Origin: Terriglobia bacterium
GTDB taxonomy: Bacteria; Acidobacteriota; Terriglobia; Bryobacterales; Bryobacteraceae
Reading direction: 5' to 3'
NCBI GenBank assembly: GCA_020073365.1
Contig: JAIQFL010000041.1
Coordinates: forward strand, 1-46,866
DNA length: 46,866 nucleotides
Position 1 is the stretch's first letter; each line of letters begins with the position of its first letter. Shown in pieces: positions 16,608 to 25,089 of the stretch. The notes under the pieces are model-generated. The model saw nothing but the letters and a program-made list of their open reading frames with translations. It was not told the DNA's origin and made no database searches. A program made the translations under genes and the position numbers.

Positions 16608-19082
16608 TTAATCCTGCCGCAAAGCTACTACGGGGTCGATCCGCGCGGCGCGGCGGGCGGGAAGCCATCCGGCGAGGAGGGCGACGCAGGCGACCAGCAG
16701 GCTCACGGCTCCGAACGTCAAAGGATCGTATGTCGGTACGTTGAAGAGCAGGCTGCCCATCAGCCGGGTGACGGCCAGCCCGCTTCCGATTCCCAGGACG
16801 ATGCCGCCGGCCACCAGGCGCATGCCGTGCCCCACCACCAGGCGCGACACGTCGCCGGGACGCGCGCCCAGCGCCATGCGGAGGCCGATTTCGTTGGTCC
16901 GTTGCGCCACCATATAGGCCATCACGCCGTAGATCCCAACCGAAGCGAGCACCATCCCGAGCAGGCCGAAGATGCCAAACAGCGCCGCTCCGACGCGGGG
17001 CGCCCAGAGTCCCAGCGCGATCAGGTCCTGGACCGTGTTCGGATTGGTCAACGCCATGTTGGAGTTCAGCGACTGGACCTGCTTCATCACGGCGGGCATC
17101 ACCGCCGCCGGATTCGTGTCGGTGCGGACGTGCAGAACCGCGAAGGAGCTGTAACTCTGGTCGAGCGGCATGTAAGCGATGGGCTGCGGCTGTTCGCCGA
17201 TCGCGAAGGTTACCGAGTTCGCGCAGACGCCCACGATCTCCCGGTAGTCGTTGTCAATGGTGAAATGGAATCGCTTGCCGATCGCGCTTTGCCCGGGCCA
17301 AAGATGCCGTGCCATCGCTTCGGTCACTATGGCGACGTGCTTGGAACCCTGGCGGTCGAAGGGGGTGAAGCCGCGGCCCTCGATCAGCGGAATTCGCATG
17401 GTGTCGAAGAATCCTGGCGAGATGGAATCGATAAAGGTGAGCGTGCCGCGCTGATTCGGGTCGCTCTCCTGCCCTTCCGCCAGGACCGTCGCCAGAAGCC
17501 CACCGCCCAGCGGCCGGCTGTTGGCCAGTGCCACCGAGCGCACACCGGGCACGGCTTTCGCCCGGTCGAGAGCCGAGCGCAGAAACTCCAGGCCTTTTTC
17601 GGGAGTCAAGTGTTGCGGTCCGATGTCGAAGTTGAAGACGAAGAGGTTGCGCGTCTCGAAGCCCGGATTGATCTTCTGTACCGCGTCCATGCTGCGGATG
17701 AGGAGTCCCGCGCCCGTCAGGGAGATGAGCGCCAGGGACACTTCGCACACCACCAGCACGCTGCGCAGCTTGTTGCGCGCGAAGCCTTCGCTGCCGCCGC
17801 GGCCGCCGGACTTCAGGATCTCCGCAAGGCTCGCGATCGAGGTGCGCACCGCGGGCGCCAGGCCGAACAGGATGCCCGTGAGCACGGTGACTGCCGCGGT
17901 AAAAAGAAAGACGCGCCAATCCAGCCCCACCGGCAAGCTGTTCTGGGTCAGGCCGGCCGGGCGGAACGACCACAGCAATTGGGAGCCTCCCCAACCGAGC
18001 AACAGTCCCGCCGCGCCGCCCGCCACGGAGACCAGCAGGCTCTCGGTGAGCAGTTGCCGCACCAGTCGGCTCCGCTCGGCTCCCAGGGCCGTCCGGATGC
18101 CCATTTCGCGGGTTCGTTTGGCCGATCGCGCCAACTGCAGATTAGCCAGGTTCACGCAAGCGATCAGCAAGACCAGCGCCACCACGGCGCTCAACGCGAT
18201 GCCCGCGGTCACCACCTGGTTCCGCGGCAGGAACCCCAGGGCGGCTTCCGAGAGCGACGACAGTTCCACCGTCCGGCCGCGGTTGGCCCGGGGAAATTCG
18301 CGCTCCAGATTGGCCGCGATGGCTTGGAGGTTGGACGCAGCCTGAGCCTGCCCCACCCCGGGTTTCAGCCGGCCAAACACGCTGATCATGCGCATCCGCC
18401 GCTCGTTGAACAGCGCTTCGAGCGGCCCTGCCAACGCTTGGGCATGCATGCTGATCGGCATCCACGCCAGTTCGGGACTCACCAGGGTCTGGGTGCCCTT
18501 GAAGTCCGGCGGCATGACGCCGATGACCGTGTAGGGAATGGAGTTGAAATCCACCGTCTTCCCGATGGCCGCGGGGTCGGAACCGAACAACTGCGCCCAC
18601 AGGCTGTAGCTCAAGACCGCGACTGTGTTCCCACCCTCGCTGCGATCTTCATCCGGGAAGAAGGTGCGGCCCAGCGCGGGCTTCACGCCGAGCACGTCGA
18701 AGTAGTTGGCCGACACCAGCATGCCGGTCTCCGGCTTGGGGTCGCCGTGGCCGGTGAGTGTCACACCTGTGAAAGTGAATGCCGCCAGGCCCGAGAACAC
18801 GTTGTTCTGGTCGCGAAAGTCCTTGTAGTTGAGGAAGGACATCGGTGTGCGCAGAAAGTTCGCAACCGTAGTGGTGGTGGCATGGTCCACGGTAAAGAGC
18901 TGAATCACCCGCGCCGGATCCTTGACGGGCAGCGGATTCAGGAACACGGCGTTGGTCAAGGTGAAGATAGCGGTGTTGGCGCCGATGCCCAGCGCCAGCG
19001 AAAGGACCGCAACAATTGTAAATCCCGGACTGCGGAGCAGCGTCCGAAGCCCGTACTTCAAGTCTCGCCAGACAGATCCCAT
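16608..19082 (-). CDS. ADOP-type ABC transporter permease (MacB/FtsX family)
   Basis: The 824-residue membrane protein has the plan of the acidobacterial duplicated orphan permeases. An N-terminal juxtamembrane motif (WRDLKYGLRTLLRSPGFT) leads into a first membrane helix (about 20-45) and a large periplasmic MacB_PCD domain (about 50-250). A three-helix FtsX domain follows (about 285-420), then a second periplasmic domain and a second FtsX domain (about 700-815) ending in RIDPVVALRQD. No ATPase gene is adjacent, as is typical of this orphan family. Its substrate is unknown; MacB relatives handle lipoproteins, peptides or macrolides. Its last 273 bases are duplicated at 14184-14456. Confidence 0.9.
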   Translation of the reverse strand: MGSVWRDLKYGLRTLLRSPGFTIVAVLSLALGIGANTAIFTLTNAVFLNPLPVKDPARVIQLFTVDHATTTTVANFLRTPMSFLNYKDFRDQNNVFSGLAAFTFTGVTLTGHGDPKPETGMLVSANYFDVLGVKPALGRTFFPDEDRSEGGNTVAVLSYSLWAQLFGSDPAAIGKTVDFNSIPYTVIGVMPPDFKGTQTLVSPELAWMPISMHAQALAGPLEALFNERRMRMISVFGRLKPGVGQAQAASNLQAIAANLEREFPRANRGRTVELSSLSEAALGFLPRNQVVTAGIALSAVVALVLLIACVNLANLQLARSAKRTREMGIRTALGAERSRLVRQLLTESLLVSVAGGAAGLLLGWGGSQLLWSFRPAGLTQNSLPVGLDWRVFLFTAAVTVLTGILFGLAPAVRTSIASLAEILKSGGRGGSEGFARNKLRSVLVVCEVSLALISLTGAGLLIRSMDAVQKINPGFETRNLFVFNFDIGPQHLTPEKGLEFLRSALDRAKAVPGVRSVALANSRPLGGGLLATVLAEGQESDPNQRGTLTFIDSISPGFFDTMRIPLIEGRGFTPFDRQGSKHVAIVTEAMARHLWPGQSAIGKRFHFTIDNDYREIVGVCANSVTFAIGEQPQPIAYMPLDQSYSSFAVLHVRTDTNPAAVMPAVMKQVQSLNSNMALTNPNTVQDLIALGLWAPRVGAALFGIFGLLGMVLASVGIYGVMAYMVAQRTNEIGLRMALGARPGDVSRLVVGHGMRLVAGGIVLGIGSGLAVTRLMGSLLFNVPTYDPLTFGAVSLLVACVALLAGWLPARRAARIDPVVALRQD
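16609..16881. repeat. Direct-repeat partner of the permease fragment at 14184-14456
   Basis: This 273-bp block, the 3' end of the intact permease, has a gapless copy 2,425 bp to the left in the same orientation (about 95% identity by eye count). The two copies bracket the PIN/antitoxin pair and the TIR gene, so the island is flanked by direct repeats. Confidence 0.9.
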
Positions 19083-19235
19083 GGATTCAATATAGGACAG
19101 TCCTGGAGCGATGGAGCAACTCTCCTGTGCGGAGCCCTGCCAAGTCCTCGAAGCGCTCAGGCGGGCTCAGCAATTGTGCTCGACGCGCTTGGCAACGCGC
19201 CCACCAGTTTATTCCGCGAAGTGATGCTCCCGGTG

Positions 19236-19241
19236 TATACT
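19236..19241 (+). promoter_or_regulatory. Candidate -10 element for the 19263-24322 run
   Basis: TATACT lies 21 bases upstream of ATG 19263. No good -35 is visible at 16-18 bp. The ribosome-binding site GGAGGGG follows at 19254-19260. Confidence 0.35.
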
Positions 19242-19262
19242 ACGAGAATTCACGGAGGGGCA

Positions 19263-20420
19263 ATGCCGCCTACGTCGTCGACTCCCACTTCCGAAAACCA
19301 CGACAGCGTTCCATGGTACGTCTGGTGCTCTGTGGCTGCCGTGACGTTCGCCATGGTGGGAGTGCATTGGGACATTTCCTGGCACCGGTCGATCGGCCGC
19401 GATACGTTTTGGACGCCCGCTCACATCGCCATCCACATGTGCGGCGTACTGGCGGGGATCTCCTGCGGATACCTGGTGCTGTCCACAACCTATAGCCCGC
19501 GCTCGCTGCTGCGCGATTGTTCCGTCTGGATCTGGGGATTTCGCGGGCCCCTGGGCGCGTTTATCGCCGCCTGGGGCGGCATCGCGATGCTCACGTCGGC
19601 GCCCTTCGACAACTGGTGGCACGACACGTACGGCCTGGATGTCAAGATCATCAGCCCTCCGCACATGGTTCTGGCGCTGGGCCTCTTCGCGGTGCATGCG
19701 GGAGCGCTGATCCTGATCCTGGGCCAGATGAACCGCGCCTCGGGAGCCTTGCGGGAGCGATTGCAGAAGCTGTTCCTCTACGTGGGAGGCATGATCCTGG
19801 TGATGCTGACCGTGCTGCAGATGGAAATCACAGCGCGCATCTTCATGCACATGGCGCATTTTTACTACCTGGTGGCGCTGGTAGCCCCGCCGGTGCTGGC
19901 CGGGGTGGCGCGCGCCAGCAGGTTCAAATGGGCCGCCACAACAGTGGCCAGTATCTACTTCATGTTTGTTTTTCTGATGGGCCGGATTCTGCCGCTCTTC
20001 CCGGCGGAGCCCAAACTCGGCCCGGTCTATCATCAGGTCACCCAGTTCACGCCGCCGGAATTTCCGTTGCTTCTGATCATCCCGGCGCTGGCCCTGGACC
20101 TGGTCTGGCGGCGGACCGCGGGGTGGGGCACGCTACGGCAGGCGCTGGTTTCCGGCGTAGTGTTCCTGGGACTCTTCGCCGCGGTCCAGTGGCCCTTCGC
20201 CAGTTTCCTGGCGTCGCCGGCGGCGCGTAACTGGTTCTTCGGCAGCAAGTACTTCGGCTACTACGTGGCGGCGGGCTCGCTCTCGGCGCGCTTCGGCTTC
20301 GTCGGCGCGGAGAAGGGCGCTGCCTTCTGGCAGGAAGCCGCGTTCGCGCTGGTCGCTGCCATCTGCACCAGTTGGCTGGGATTGGCGTGGGGCAACTGGA
20401 TGCAGCGAATCCGAAGATAG
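19263..20420 (+). CDS. Polytopic membrane protein of unknown function, histidine-rich
   Basis: The 385-residue protein has about nine or ten hydrophobic segments and no signal peptide. A long open frame extends far upstream, but GGAGGGG just before ATG 19263 fixes the start. Histidines and acidic residues cluster at the membrane boundary: VHWDISWHRSIGRD, TPAHIAIHM, FDNWWHDTYGLD and SPPHMV. Such clusters suggest metal or haem binding, which is inferred. It is the first of four genes spaced by one base or overlapping. The next gene also encodes a His/Met-rich membrane-anchored protein, so the two may act together. I do not recognise the family. Confidence 0.8.
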   Translation: MPPTSSTPTSENHDSVPWYVWCSVAAVTFAMVGVHWDISWHRSIGRDTFWTPAHIAIHMCGVLAGISCGYLVLSTTYSPRSLLRDCSVWIWGFRGPLGAFIAAWGGIAMLTSAPFDNWWHDTYGLDVKIISPPHMVLALGLFAVHAGALILILGQMNRASGALRERLQKLFLYVGGMILVMLTVLQMEITARIFMHMAHFYYLVALVAPPVLAGVARASRFKWAATTVASIYFMFVFLMGRILPLFPAEPKLGPVYHQVTQFTPPEFPLLLIIPALALDLVWRRTAGWGTLRQALVSGVVFLGLFAAVQWPFASFLASPAARNWFFGSKYFGYYVAAGSLSARFGFVGAEKGAAFWQEAAFALVAAICTSWLGLAWGNWMQRIRR

Positions 20421-20421
20421 T

Positions 20422-21852
20422 ATGAAGCTCCTCGCGGTTTGTTTCGTCGCGGCCCTCCCGGTGTTTGGGCACGTGGGCAGCCCCGACGTATTCTTTGAAG
20501 GCAATGCCGGGCCATACCGGCTGTTGATCACCATCCGGCCGCCCCAGGTGGTGCCGGGCGTGGCGGAAATCGAGATCCGTAGCGCCTCGCCGGATGTCCG
20601 GCAGATCCACATTGTGCCGCTGCGGCTGGGGTACAAGGTGGCACAGTTTGCGCCGGTACCGGACTTGGCCCAGCGCTCGCATGACGATCCGCAATTCTAT
20701 ACCGGCGCTCTGTGGCTGATGGCCACCGGATCGTGGCAGGTGCGCGTGGATGTGGATGGCGCGCAGGGCGAGGGAAGAATATCGGTACCGGTCCCGGCGC
20801 TGGCTACGCGGGTAGCGGGCATGCAGAAGGCCATGGCGGCGATCCTGATACCCCTGGCGTTGGTGCTGTGCGTCGGGCTGGTGAGCATCGCCGGGGCGGC
20901 GGTGCGCGACGCCATGCTCGAGCAGGGCAAGCAGCCAGACCCAGCCCGCGTACGCCGCGGCCGGATCGTGATGCTGGTTACCGCCGTGCTGGTTGTGGCC
21001 GCGGTGTGGTTCGGCAATACCTGGTGGGATTCGGAGGCCGGATTCTATAGCAGGATCATTTTTAAGCCGCTTCATTTGAAGACATCGGTTCAGGATGGCA
21101 GCCGTCTGGCGCTGCAACTGGACGACCCGGGCTGGCTCAACCGCCGCACCGACGATCTGCTGCCCGACCACAACCACCTGATGCACCTCTACGTGATTCA
21201 CGTGCCCGAGATGGACCTGGTCTGGCATCTGCACCCCGAACGAGGAGCCGACGGGAATTTCGAGCAGCGCTTGCCGCCGATGCCCGCCGGGCGCTATGCC
21301 CTTTACGGCGACGTGGTGCACGCCAACGGCCTGGCGGAGACGGCGACGGGCGAAATCCAGATGCCCGAAACCGCCGGTCTCCCGCTCATTGGCGACGATG
21401 CTGCCGGCGTCGGGCCCGCCGTGACCCATGCGGACTACACGCGAATCGCCAGCCCGCTGGCCCACGGCTATCGCATGGTGTGGGAACGCGGCCAGGACAA
21501 GCTGCGTGCCAGGCAGCCCTACGAGTTCCGCTTCCGCCTGGAAGATGAACAAGGCAAACCGGCCGATGGCGTGGAGTTGTACATGGGAATGCTGGGGCAC
21601 GCCGCCTTCGTCAGCGTAGACCGCGGCGTGTTCGCGCATGTGCATCCATCGGGATCGGTGCCGATGCCGGCCATCGAACTGGCGCAACCGGAGAACCTGC
21701 ACGCCGCCCACATGATGATGCAGTCCGGTCTGCCGTCCGAAGCATCGTTTCCTTACGGATTTCCGAAACCGGGAGCGTACCGCATCTTCGTCCAAATGAA
21801 GCGGGCGGGCGAAATCGCAACCGGAATATTCGACGCCGAAGTGGAGCCTTGA
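20422..21852 (+). CDS. Exported membrane-anchored protein with His/Met-rich C-terminal domain
   Basis: The 476-residue protein has a signal peptide (about 1-16), a beta-rich N-terminal domain (about 17-125), two membrane helices (about 137-160 and 178-200) and a large extracytoplasmic C-terminal domain. The latter is rich in His and Met: DHNHLMHLYVIHVPEMDLVW, HLHPE, FAHVHPSG and HAAHMMMQSG. The layout recalls FixH/YtkA- and CopC-like metal-binding modules, suggesting copper handling, though this is inference from composition. It starts one base after the previous stop and ends overlapping the esterase start, so it belongs to the same operon. Confidence 0.75.
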   Translation: MKLLAVCFVAALPVFGHVGSPDVFFEGNAGPYRLLITIRPPQVVPGVAEIEIRSASPDVRQIHIVPLRLGYKVAQFAPVPDLAQRSHDDPQFYTGALWLMATGSWQVRVDVDGAQGEGRISVPVPALATRVAGMQKAMAAILIPLALVLCVGLVSIAGAAVRDAMLEQGKQPDPARVRRGRIVMLVTAVLVVAAVWFGNTWWDSEAGFYSRIIFKPLHLKTSVQDGSRLALQLDDPGWLNRRTDDLLPDHNHLMHLYVIHVPEMDLVWHLHPERGADGNFEQRLPPMPAGRYALYGDVVHANGLAETATGEIQMPETAGLPLIGDDAAGVGPAVTHADYTRIASPLAHGYRMVWERGQDKLRARQPYEFRFRLEDEQGKPADGVELYMGMLGHAAFVSVDRGVFAHVHPSGSVPMPAIELAQPENLHAAHMMMQSGLPSEASFPYGFPKPGAYRIFVQMKRAGEIATGIFDAEVEP

Positions 21853-22814
21853 TGGCCAGTTGGCAAGCGCATCTTGCGGTATGGATACTCAGGCTGCGCT
21901 TCAAGCCCAGTCTGGCGAGAGCGGACGGCGATATCTTGCGGATGCGGAAGCTGATGACCCCGCCGCCCATTCGAATACCGCGAGGAGTGACCATCACGCC
22001 GGCCGAGGTCGGCGGGATCGCGGGTGAATGGGTGGAGGGGAAACGCAGCGAGCACACGCTGCTGTATCTGCATGGCGGAGGATACTTCGCCTGTTCCGCG
22101 GAGACGCACCGTCCCATTACCCTGGGATTCGCGCAACAGGGCTTCCGGGTGTTTGCACCGAACTATCGCCTGGCCCCCGAGCACCCGTTTCCGGCCGCGG
22201 TGGAGGATGCCGCGGCAGTCTGGCGCGGGTTGATCGAGCAGGGAAACTCGCCGCGGGAGATGGTGGTCGCGGGCGATTCCGCAGGAGGCGGACTCGCACT
22301 GGCGCTCCTGGTGGCGAGCCGCGACAGGGGCAATCCGCTGCCCGCGGCTGCGGCGCTCTTCTCGCCCTGGACGGATCTGGCCGCCACCGGAGACTCGATC
22401 CGCGTAAACGACCGGCGCTGCGCGATGTTCGCCGGCGCCGGAATCGGGCCGGGAGCGCGCCGCTACCTGGCAGCCGAAGATGCCCGAAACCCGCTGGCCT
22501 CGCCGCTCTATGCGGATCTGTCCTGCTTTCCTCCCCTGCTGATCCATGCGGGAAGCGACGAAGTGCTCTTGGACGATTCCCGTAGGTTGGCCGAACGTGC
22601 GCGCGCGGCCGGTGTGGCGGTTGAGCTGAAGATCTGGCCGGTTGTGCCTCACGCGTGGCAACTCGCCTATCCCATGCTGCCCGAGGCTCGCCAGTCGATA
22701 CGCGAAGCCTCTGCTTTCCTGGTGGGGCGGGCGCTCCGCCTGCCTGCGAGCGAAGCTCGCCGGATGGAGGCAGGCGAATCGCCTGCCCCGCCTGCGACTG
22801 GAATCCACTGCTGA
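21852..22814 (+). CDS. HSL-family alpha/beta-hydrolase (esterase)
   Basis: This 320-residue esterase of the hormone-sensitive-lipase group has oxyanion motif HGGGY at 74-78, nucleophile S143 in GDSAGG, D236 in GSDEVLL and H267 in VPHAW, a complete catalytic triad. It starts at ATG 21852, sharing one base with the previous stop, and its TGA shares one base with the next ATG. The hydrolase fold ends near residue 290. The last ~28 residues (ALRLPASEARRMEAGESPAP) are translated from a composite hairpin repeat and are probably not functional. Coupling to the Baeyer-Villiger enzyme suggests it cleaves the ester or lactone that enzyme makes. Confidence 0.88.
   Translation: MASWQAHLAVWILRLRFKPSLARADGDILRMRKLMTPPPIRIPRGVTITPAEVGGIAGEWVEGKRSEHTLLYLHGGGYFACSAETHRPITLGFAQQGFRVFAPNYRLAPEHPFPAAVEDAAAVWRGLIEQGNSPREMVVAGDSAGGGLALALLVASRDRGNPLPAAAALFSPWTDLAATGDSIRVNDRRCAMFAGAGIGPGARRYLAAEDARNPLASPLYADLSCFPPLLIHAGSDEVLLDDSRRLAERARAAGVAVELKIWPVVPHAWQLAYPMLPEARQSIREASAFLVGRALRLPASEARRMEAGESPAPPATGIHC
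22724..22790. repeat. Composite multi-hairpin repeat inside the esterase 3' end
   Basis: Successive short inverted repeats with about three-base loops are visible: CGGGCG-CTC-CGCCTG, GCGAGC-GAA-GCTCGC (around 22746-22760) and GGCAGGCG-AAT-CGCCTGCC (22769-22787), bracketed by GGTGGGGCGGG and CCTGCCCCG. The architecture matches the elements at 33298 and 45850. It is translated as the C-terminal tail of the esterase. Confidence 0.75.
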
Positions 22815-24322
22815 TGTGCGAGGTGGTTGATGTTCTCATCGTCGGCGCCGGCTTCTCCGGGCTGTGCATGGCCATCAAGCTTCGGGAAGCCGGCATGGAC
22901 TCGTTCCTGATCGTGGAAAAGGGTGAGGAGATCGGCGGGACCTGGTGGTACAACCGATATCCCGGCTGCGCCTGCGATATTCCCTCGCACCTGTATTCCT
23001 TTTCGTTCGACCGGAATCCCGAATGGACCAGAATGTATGCGGAACAGCCGGAGATCCTGGATTACCTGCGGGCCGCTGCAAAACGCCATGGCATTACGTC
23101 GCGGATTCGCCTGCAAACGCCGTTGCGCGAAGCCAGTTGGGATGAGCCGCAGGGTGTCTGGCACGCCATCGCCGGTGACGGCGTCCGCATCGACGCGCGG
23201 GTGCTGGTGTCGGGAATGGGCGCGCTGCACGTCCCGCGTTATCCCGAGTTGAACGGGCTGGAGCGATTTGCGGGGCCGGCATTTCATTCCGCAAACTGGG
23301 ATCCCAGCGTGAATTTCGAAAGCAAGAATGTCGCCGTGATCGGGACCGGAGCGAGCGCGGCCCAATTTGTGCCGCGGATTGCCCCGCAGGCCGGCAGACT
23401 CTACGTCTTTCAGCGCACGCCTGCATGGATTCTGCCGAGATTGGATCGCGAGATCCCGGAGCGGTGGAGACGAGTTTTCCGCCGTGTTCCGGGCGCAACG
23501 TGGCTGGTCCGCACGCTGCTTTTCTGGAGGCTCGAGATGTATGTCTTCGGATTTCTGGGAAACCGCACCATGCGCCGGCTGGGCGAGAAACAGGCGCGGA
23601 TGCATCTGGAACGGCAGATTCCCGACCCCAAGCTGCGCGACCGGTTGACTCCCGGATACGAGTTCGGTTGCAAGCGGGTTGTGATCTCGAGCGATTTCTA
23701 TCCAACACTGATGCGGCCGAATGTCGAGCTGGTCACGGCGGGCATTTCCGAAGTGCGCCCGCATTCGATAGTGACGGAGGACGGCACGGAATGGCCAGTT
23801 GACGTGATCGTTTACGGCACCGGCTTTCGCGCTACCGAGATGCTGCGCGGCATTCGCATTACCGGACGCGGCGGCGTGGAGATTCACGAGACCTGGAAGG
23901 AAAGGACCAGCGCGTTTCTGGGGATCACGGCCAGCGGCTTTCCGAATTTCTTTATGCTGCTGGGTCCGAACACCGGCCTGGGACACAATTCGGTGGTTCT
24001 GATGATCGAGGCGCAGGTGCGGTACGTGATGAGCTGCCTGCACCTGATGCAGAAGCGCGGAAACGGCGTCATGGACGTCCGTCCGGCCAGCCAGCAGAAG
24101 TTTGTGGAAGAGATCCGCAGGCGGCTGCCGGGAACGGTGTGGGAATCGGGCTGCCGCAGTTGGTATCAGGATGAGCGAACGGGAGAGAGTTCCGCGATCT
24201 GGCCAGCCTCGGTAGTGGCATACCAGAGACGGACTCGCGCCGGGTCGGCGAAAGATTATGAGTTCAGCGATGTGCGCTTAACCGGCCTGCCCGCTCGACC
24301 TTCTCGAGCGCCGCGCGCGTAA
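22814..24322 (+). CDS. Baeyer-Villiger-type flavin monooxygenase
   Basis: The 502-residue FAD/NADPH enzyme inserts oxygen next to a ketone (or oxidises heteroatoms). It shows FAD motif GAGFSG at 11-16, GGTWWYNRYPG at 41-51, the Baeyer-Villiger fingerprint F152-x-G-x3-H158-x3-W162-D163 (FAGPAFHSANWD) and NADPH motif GTGASA at 177-182. A longer open frame exists upstream, but ATG 22814 overlaps the esterase TGA by one base and fits the family N-terminus. The 3' end overlaps the convergent TPR gene by 59 bases. The substrate is unknown. Confidence 0.9.
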   Translation: MCEVVDVLIVGAGFSGLCMAIKLREAGMDSFLIVEKGEEIGGTWWYNRYPGCACDIPSHLYSFSFDRNPEWTRMYAEQPEILDYLRAAAKRHGITSRIRLQTPLREASWDEPQGVWHAIAGDGVRIDARVLVSGMGALHVPRYPELNGLERFAGPAFHSANWDPSVNFESKNVAVIGTGASAAQFVPRIAPQAGRLYVFQRTPAWILPRLDREIPERWRRVFRRVPGATWLVRTLLFWRLEMYVFGFLGNRTMRRLGEKQARMHLERQIPDPKLRDRLTPGYEFGCKRVVISSDFYPTLMRPNVELVTAGISEVRPHSIVTEDGTEWPVDVIVYGTGFRATEMLRGIRITGRGGVEIHETWKERTSAFLGITASGFPNFFMLLGPNTGLGHNSVVLMIEAQVRYVMSCLHLMQKRGNGVMDVRPASQQKFVEEIRRRLPGTVWESGCRSWYQDERTGESSAIWPASVVAYQRRTRAGSAKDYEFSDVRLTGLPARPSRAPRA

Positions 24323-24869
24323 GCTGAATGTAGGGGTGGCCCGGTGGCAGCAGGGCTTCTTTCTGCGAAAGGGCCCGTCGATAGAATTCCGCCGCTTCCT
24401 TGAACCTCCCCTCGCCCTGGAAGGTCGCTGCGAGATTGTGCAGGGCCGTGGCGTAGTGCGCGCCGGCGCCGGGGCCGATGGCGACGGCCCGCATCGCAAT
24501 CGCACGACCTTCGGTAAACCGGCCCTGCGACGCGTAAGCTTCCGTCAGCACATTCAAGGCCGGCACCAGGCTGACATCCTCCGGACTGAAGGCCGCTTCC
24601 AGGATGGCGAGCGAGCGCTGAGCGTAGGACTCGGCGTAGTTGTGATAGCCGCCCTGTTCAAAGGCGAGCGCCAGGTTGCGAAGCATGAAGGCGGTTCGAG
24701 GATGATCGGCTCCGAATGCCGCCGTTGATTCCCGCACCGCTTCACGGGCAGAATCGATCGCATCCGTACTTCCGCCGACAGGCAGGTTGATTCCTTCGTG
24801 TCGCTCGAGAGGTGCGCCCTGCGCCAGCACCACGCCTGCTGCCAGAATCCATCCACGCAGCCAGATCAT
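24264..24869 (-). CDS. Exported tetratricopeptide-repeat protein
   Basis: The 201-residue protein has a signal peptide (MIWLRGWILAAGVVLAQG) and a series of TPR-like helices: HPRTAFMLRNLALAFEQGGY, SLVPALNVLTEAYASQGRF, YATALHNLAATFQGEGRF, and FYRRALSQKEALLPPGHPYI at the end. TPR arrays mediate protein contacts; the partner is unknown. ATG 24869 is chosen because it begins the signal peptide; an upstream in-frame start would bury it. Its 3' end overlaps the monooxygenase gene tail on the other strand. Confidence 0.75.
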   Translation of the reverse strand: MIWLRGWILAAGVVLAQGAPLERHEGINLPVGGSTDAIDSAREAVRESTAAFGADHPRTAFMLRNLALAFEQGGYHNYAESYAQRSLAILEAAFSPEDVSLVPALNVLTEAYASQGRFTEGRAIAMRAVAIGPGAGAHYATALHNLAATFQGEGRFKEAAEFYRRALSQKEALLPPGHPYIQLTRAALEKVERAGRLSAHR

Positions 24870-25089
24870 ATAAGGAGCGTAACCGCCTCCTCGGCGAGCG
24901 ATCCAGCAGAATCGTACGAACGCGGAAATTCGGGCGCGAGTGCGCACCGCCGCAGACGCGCACCCGCGCGCTCAACCCCGACGGCTCCGCGGTCGGACGT
25001 TAAAATCCGCGTTCGACCCAGGATTCTGGCGCATTCGACACGGAGAGCGGCATAACAGGTATAAGATAAGCACAATGAGGTGAGGGGCC

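Noticed and set aside
16500..19262. Plus-strand open frame extending the 19263 membrane protein upstream by 921 codons
   Set aside because: It is antisense to the permease and has His/Arg/Gln-rich composition; a ribosome-binding site at 19254-19260 sets the real start.
22655..22813. 53-codon N-terminal extension of the Baeyer-Villiger monooxygenase
   Set aside because: It reads the esterase end and the hairpin repeat in another frame; the family N-terminus begins at 22814.
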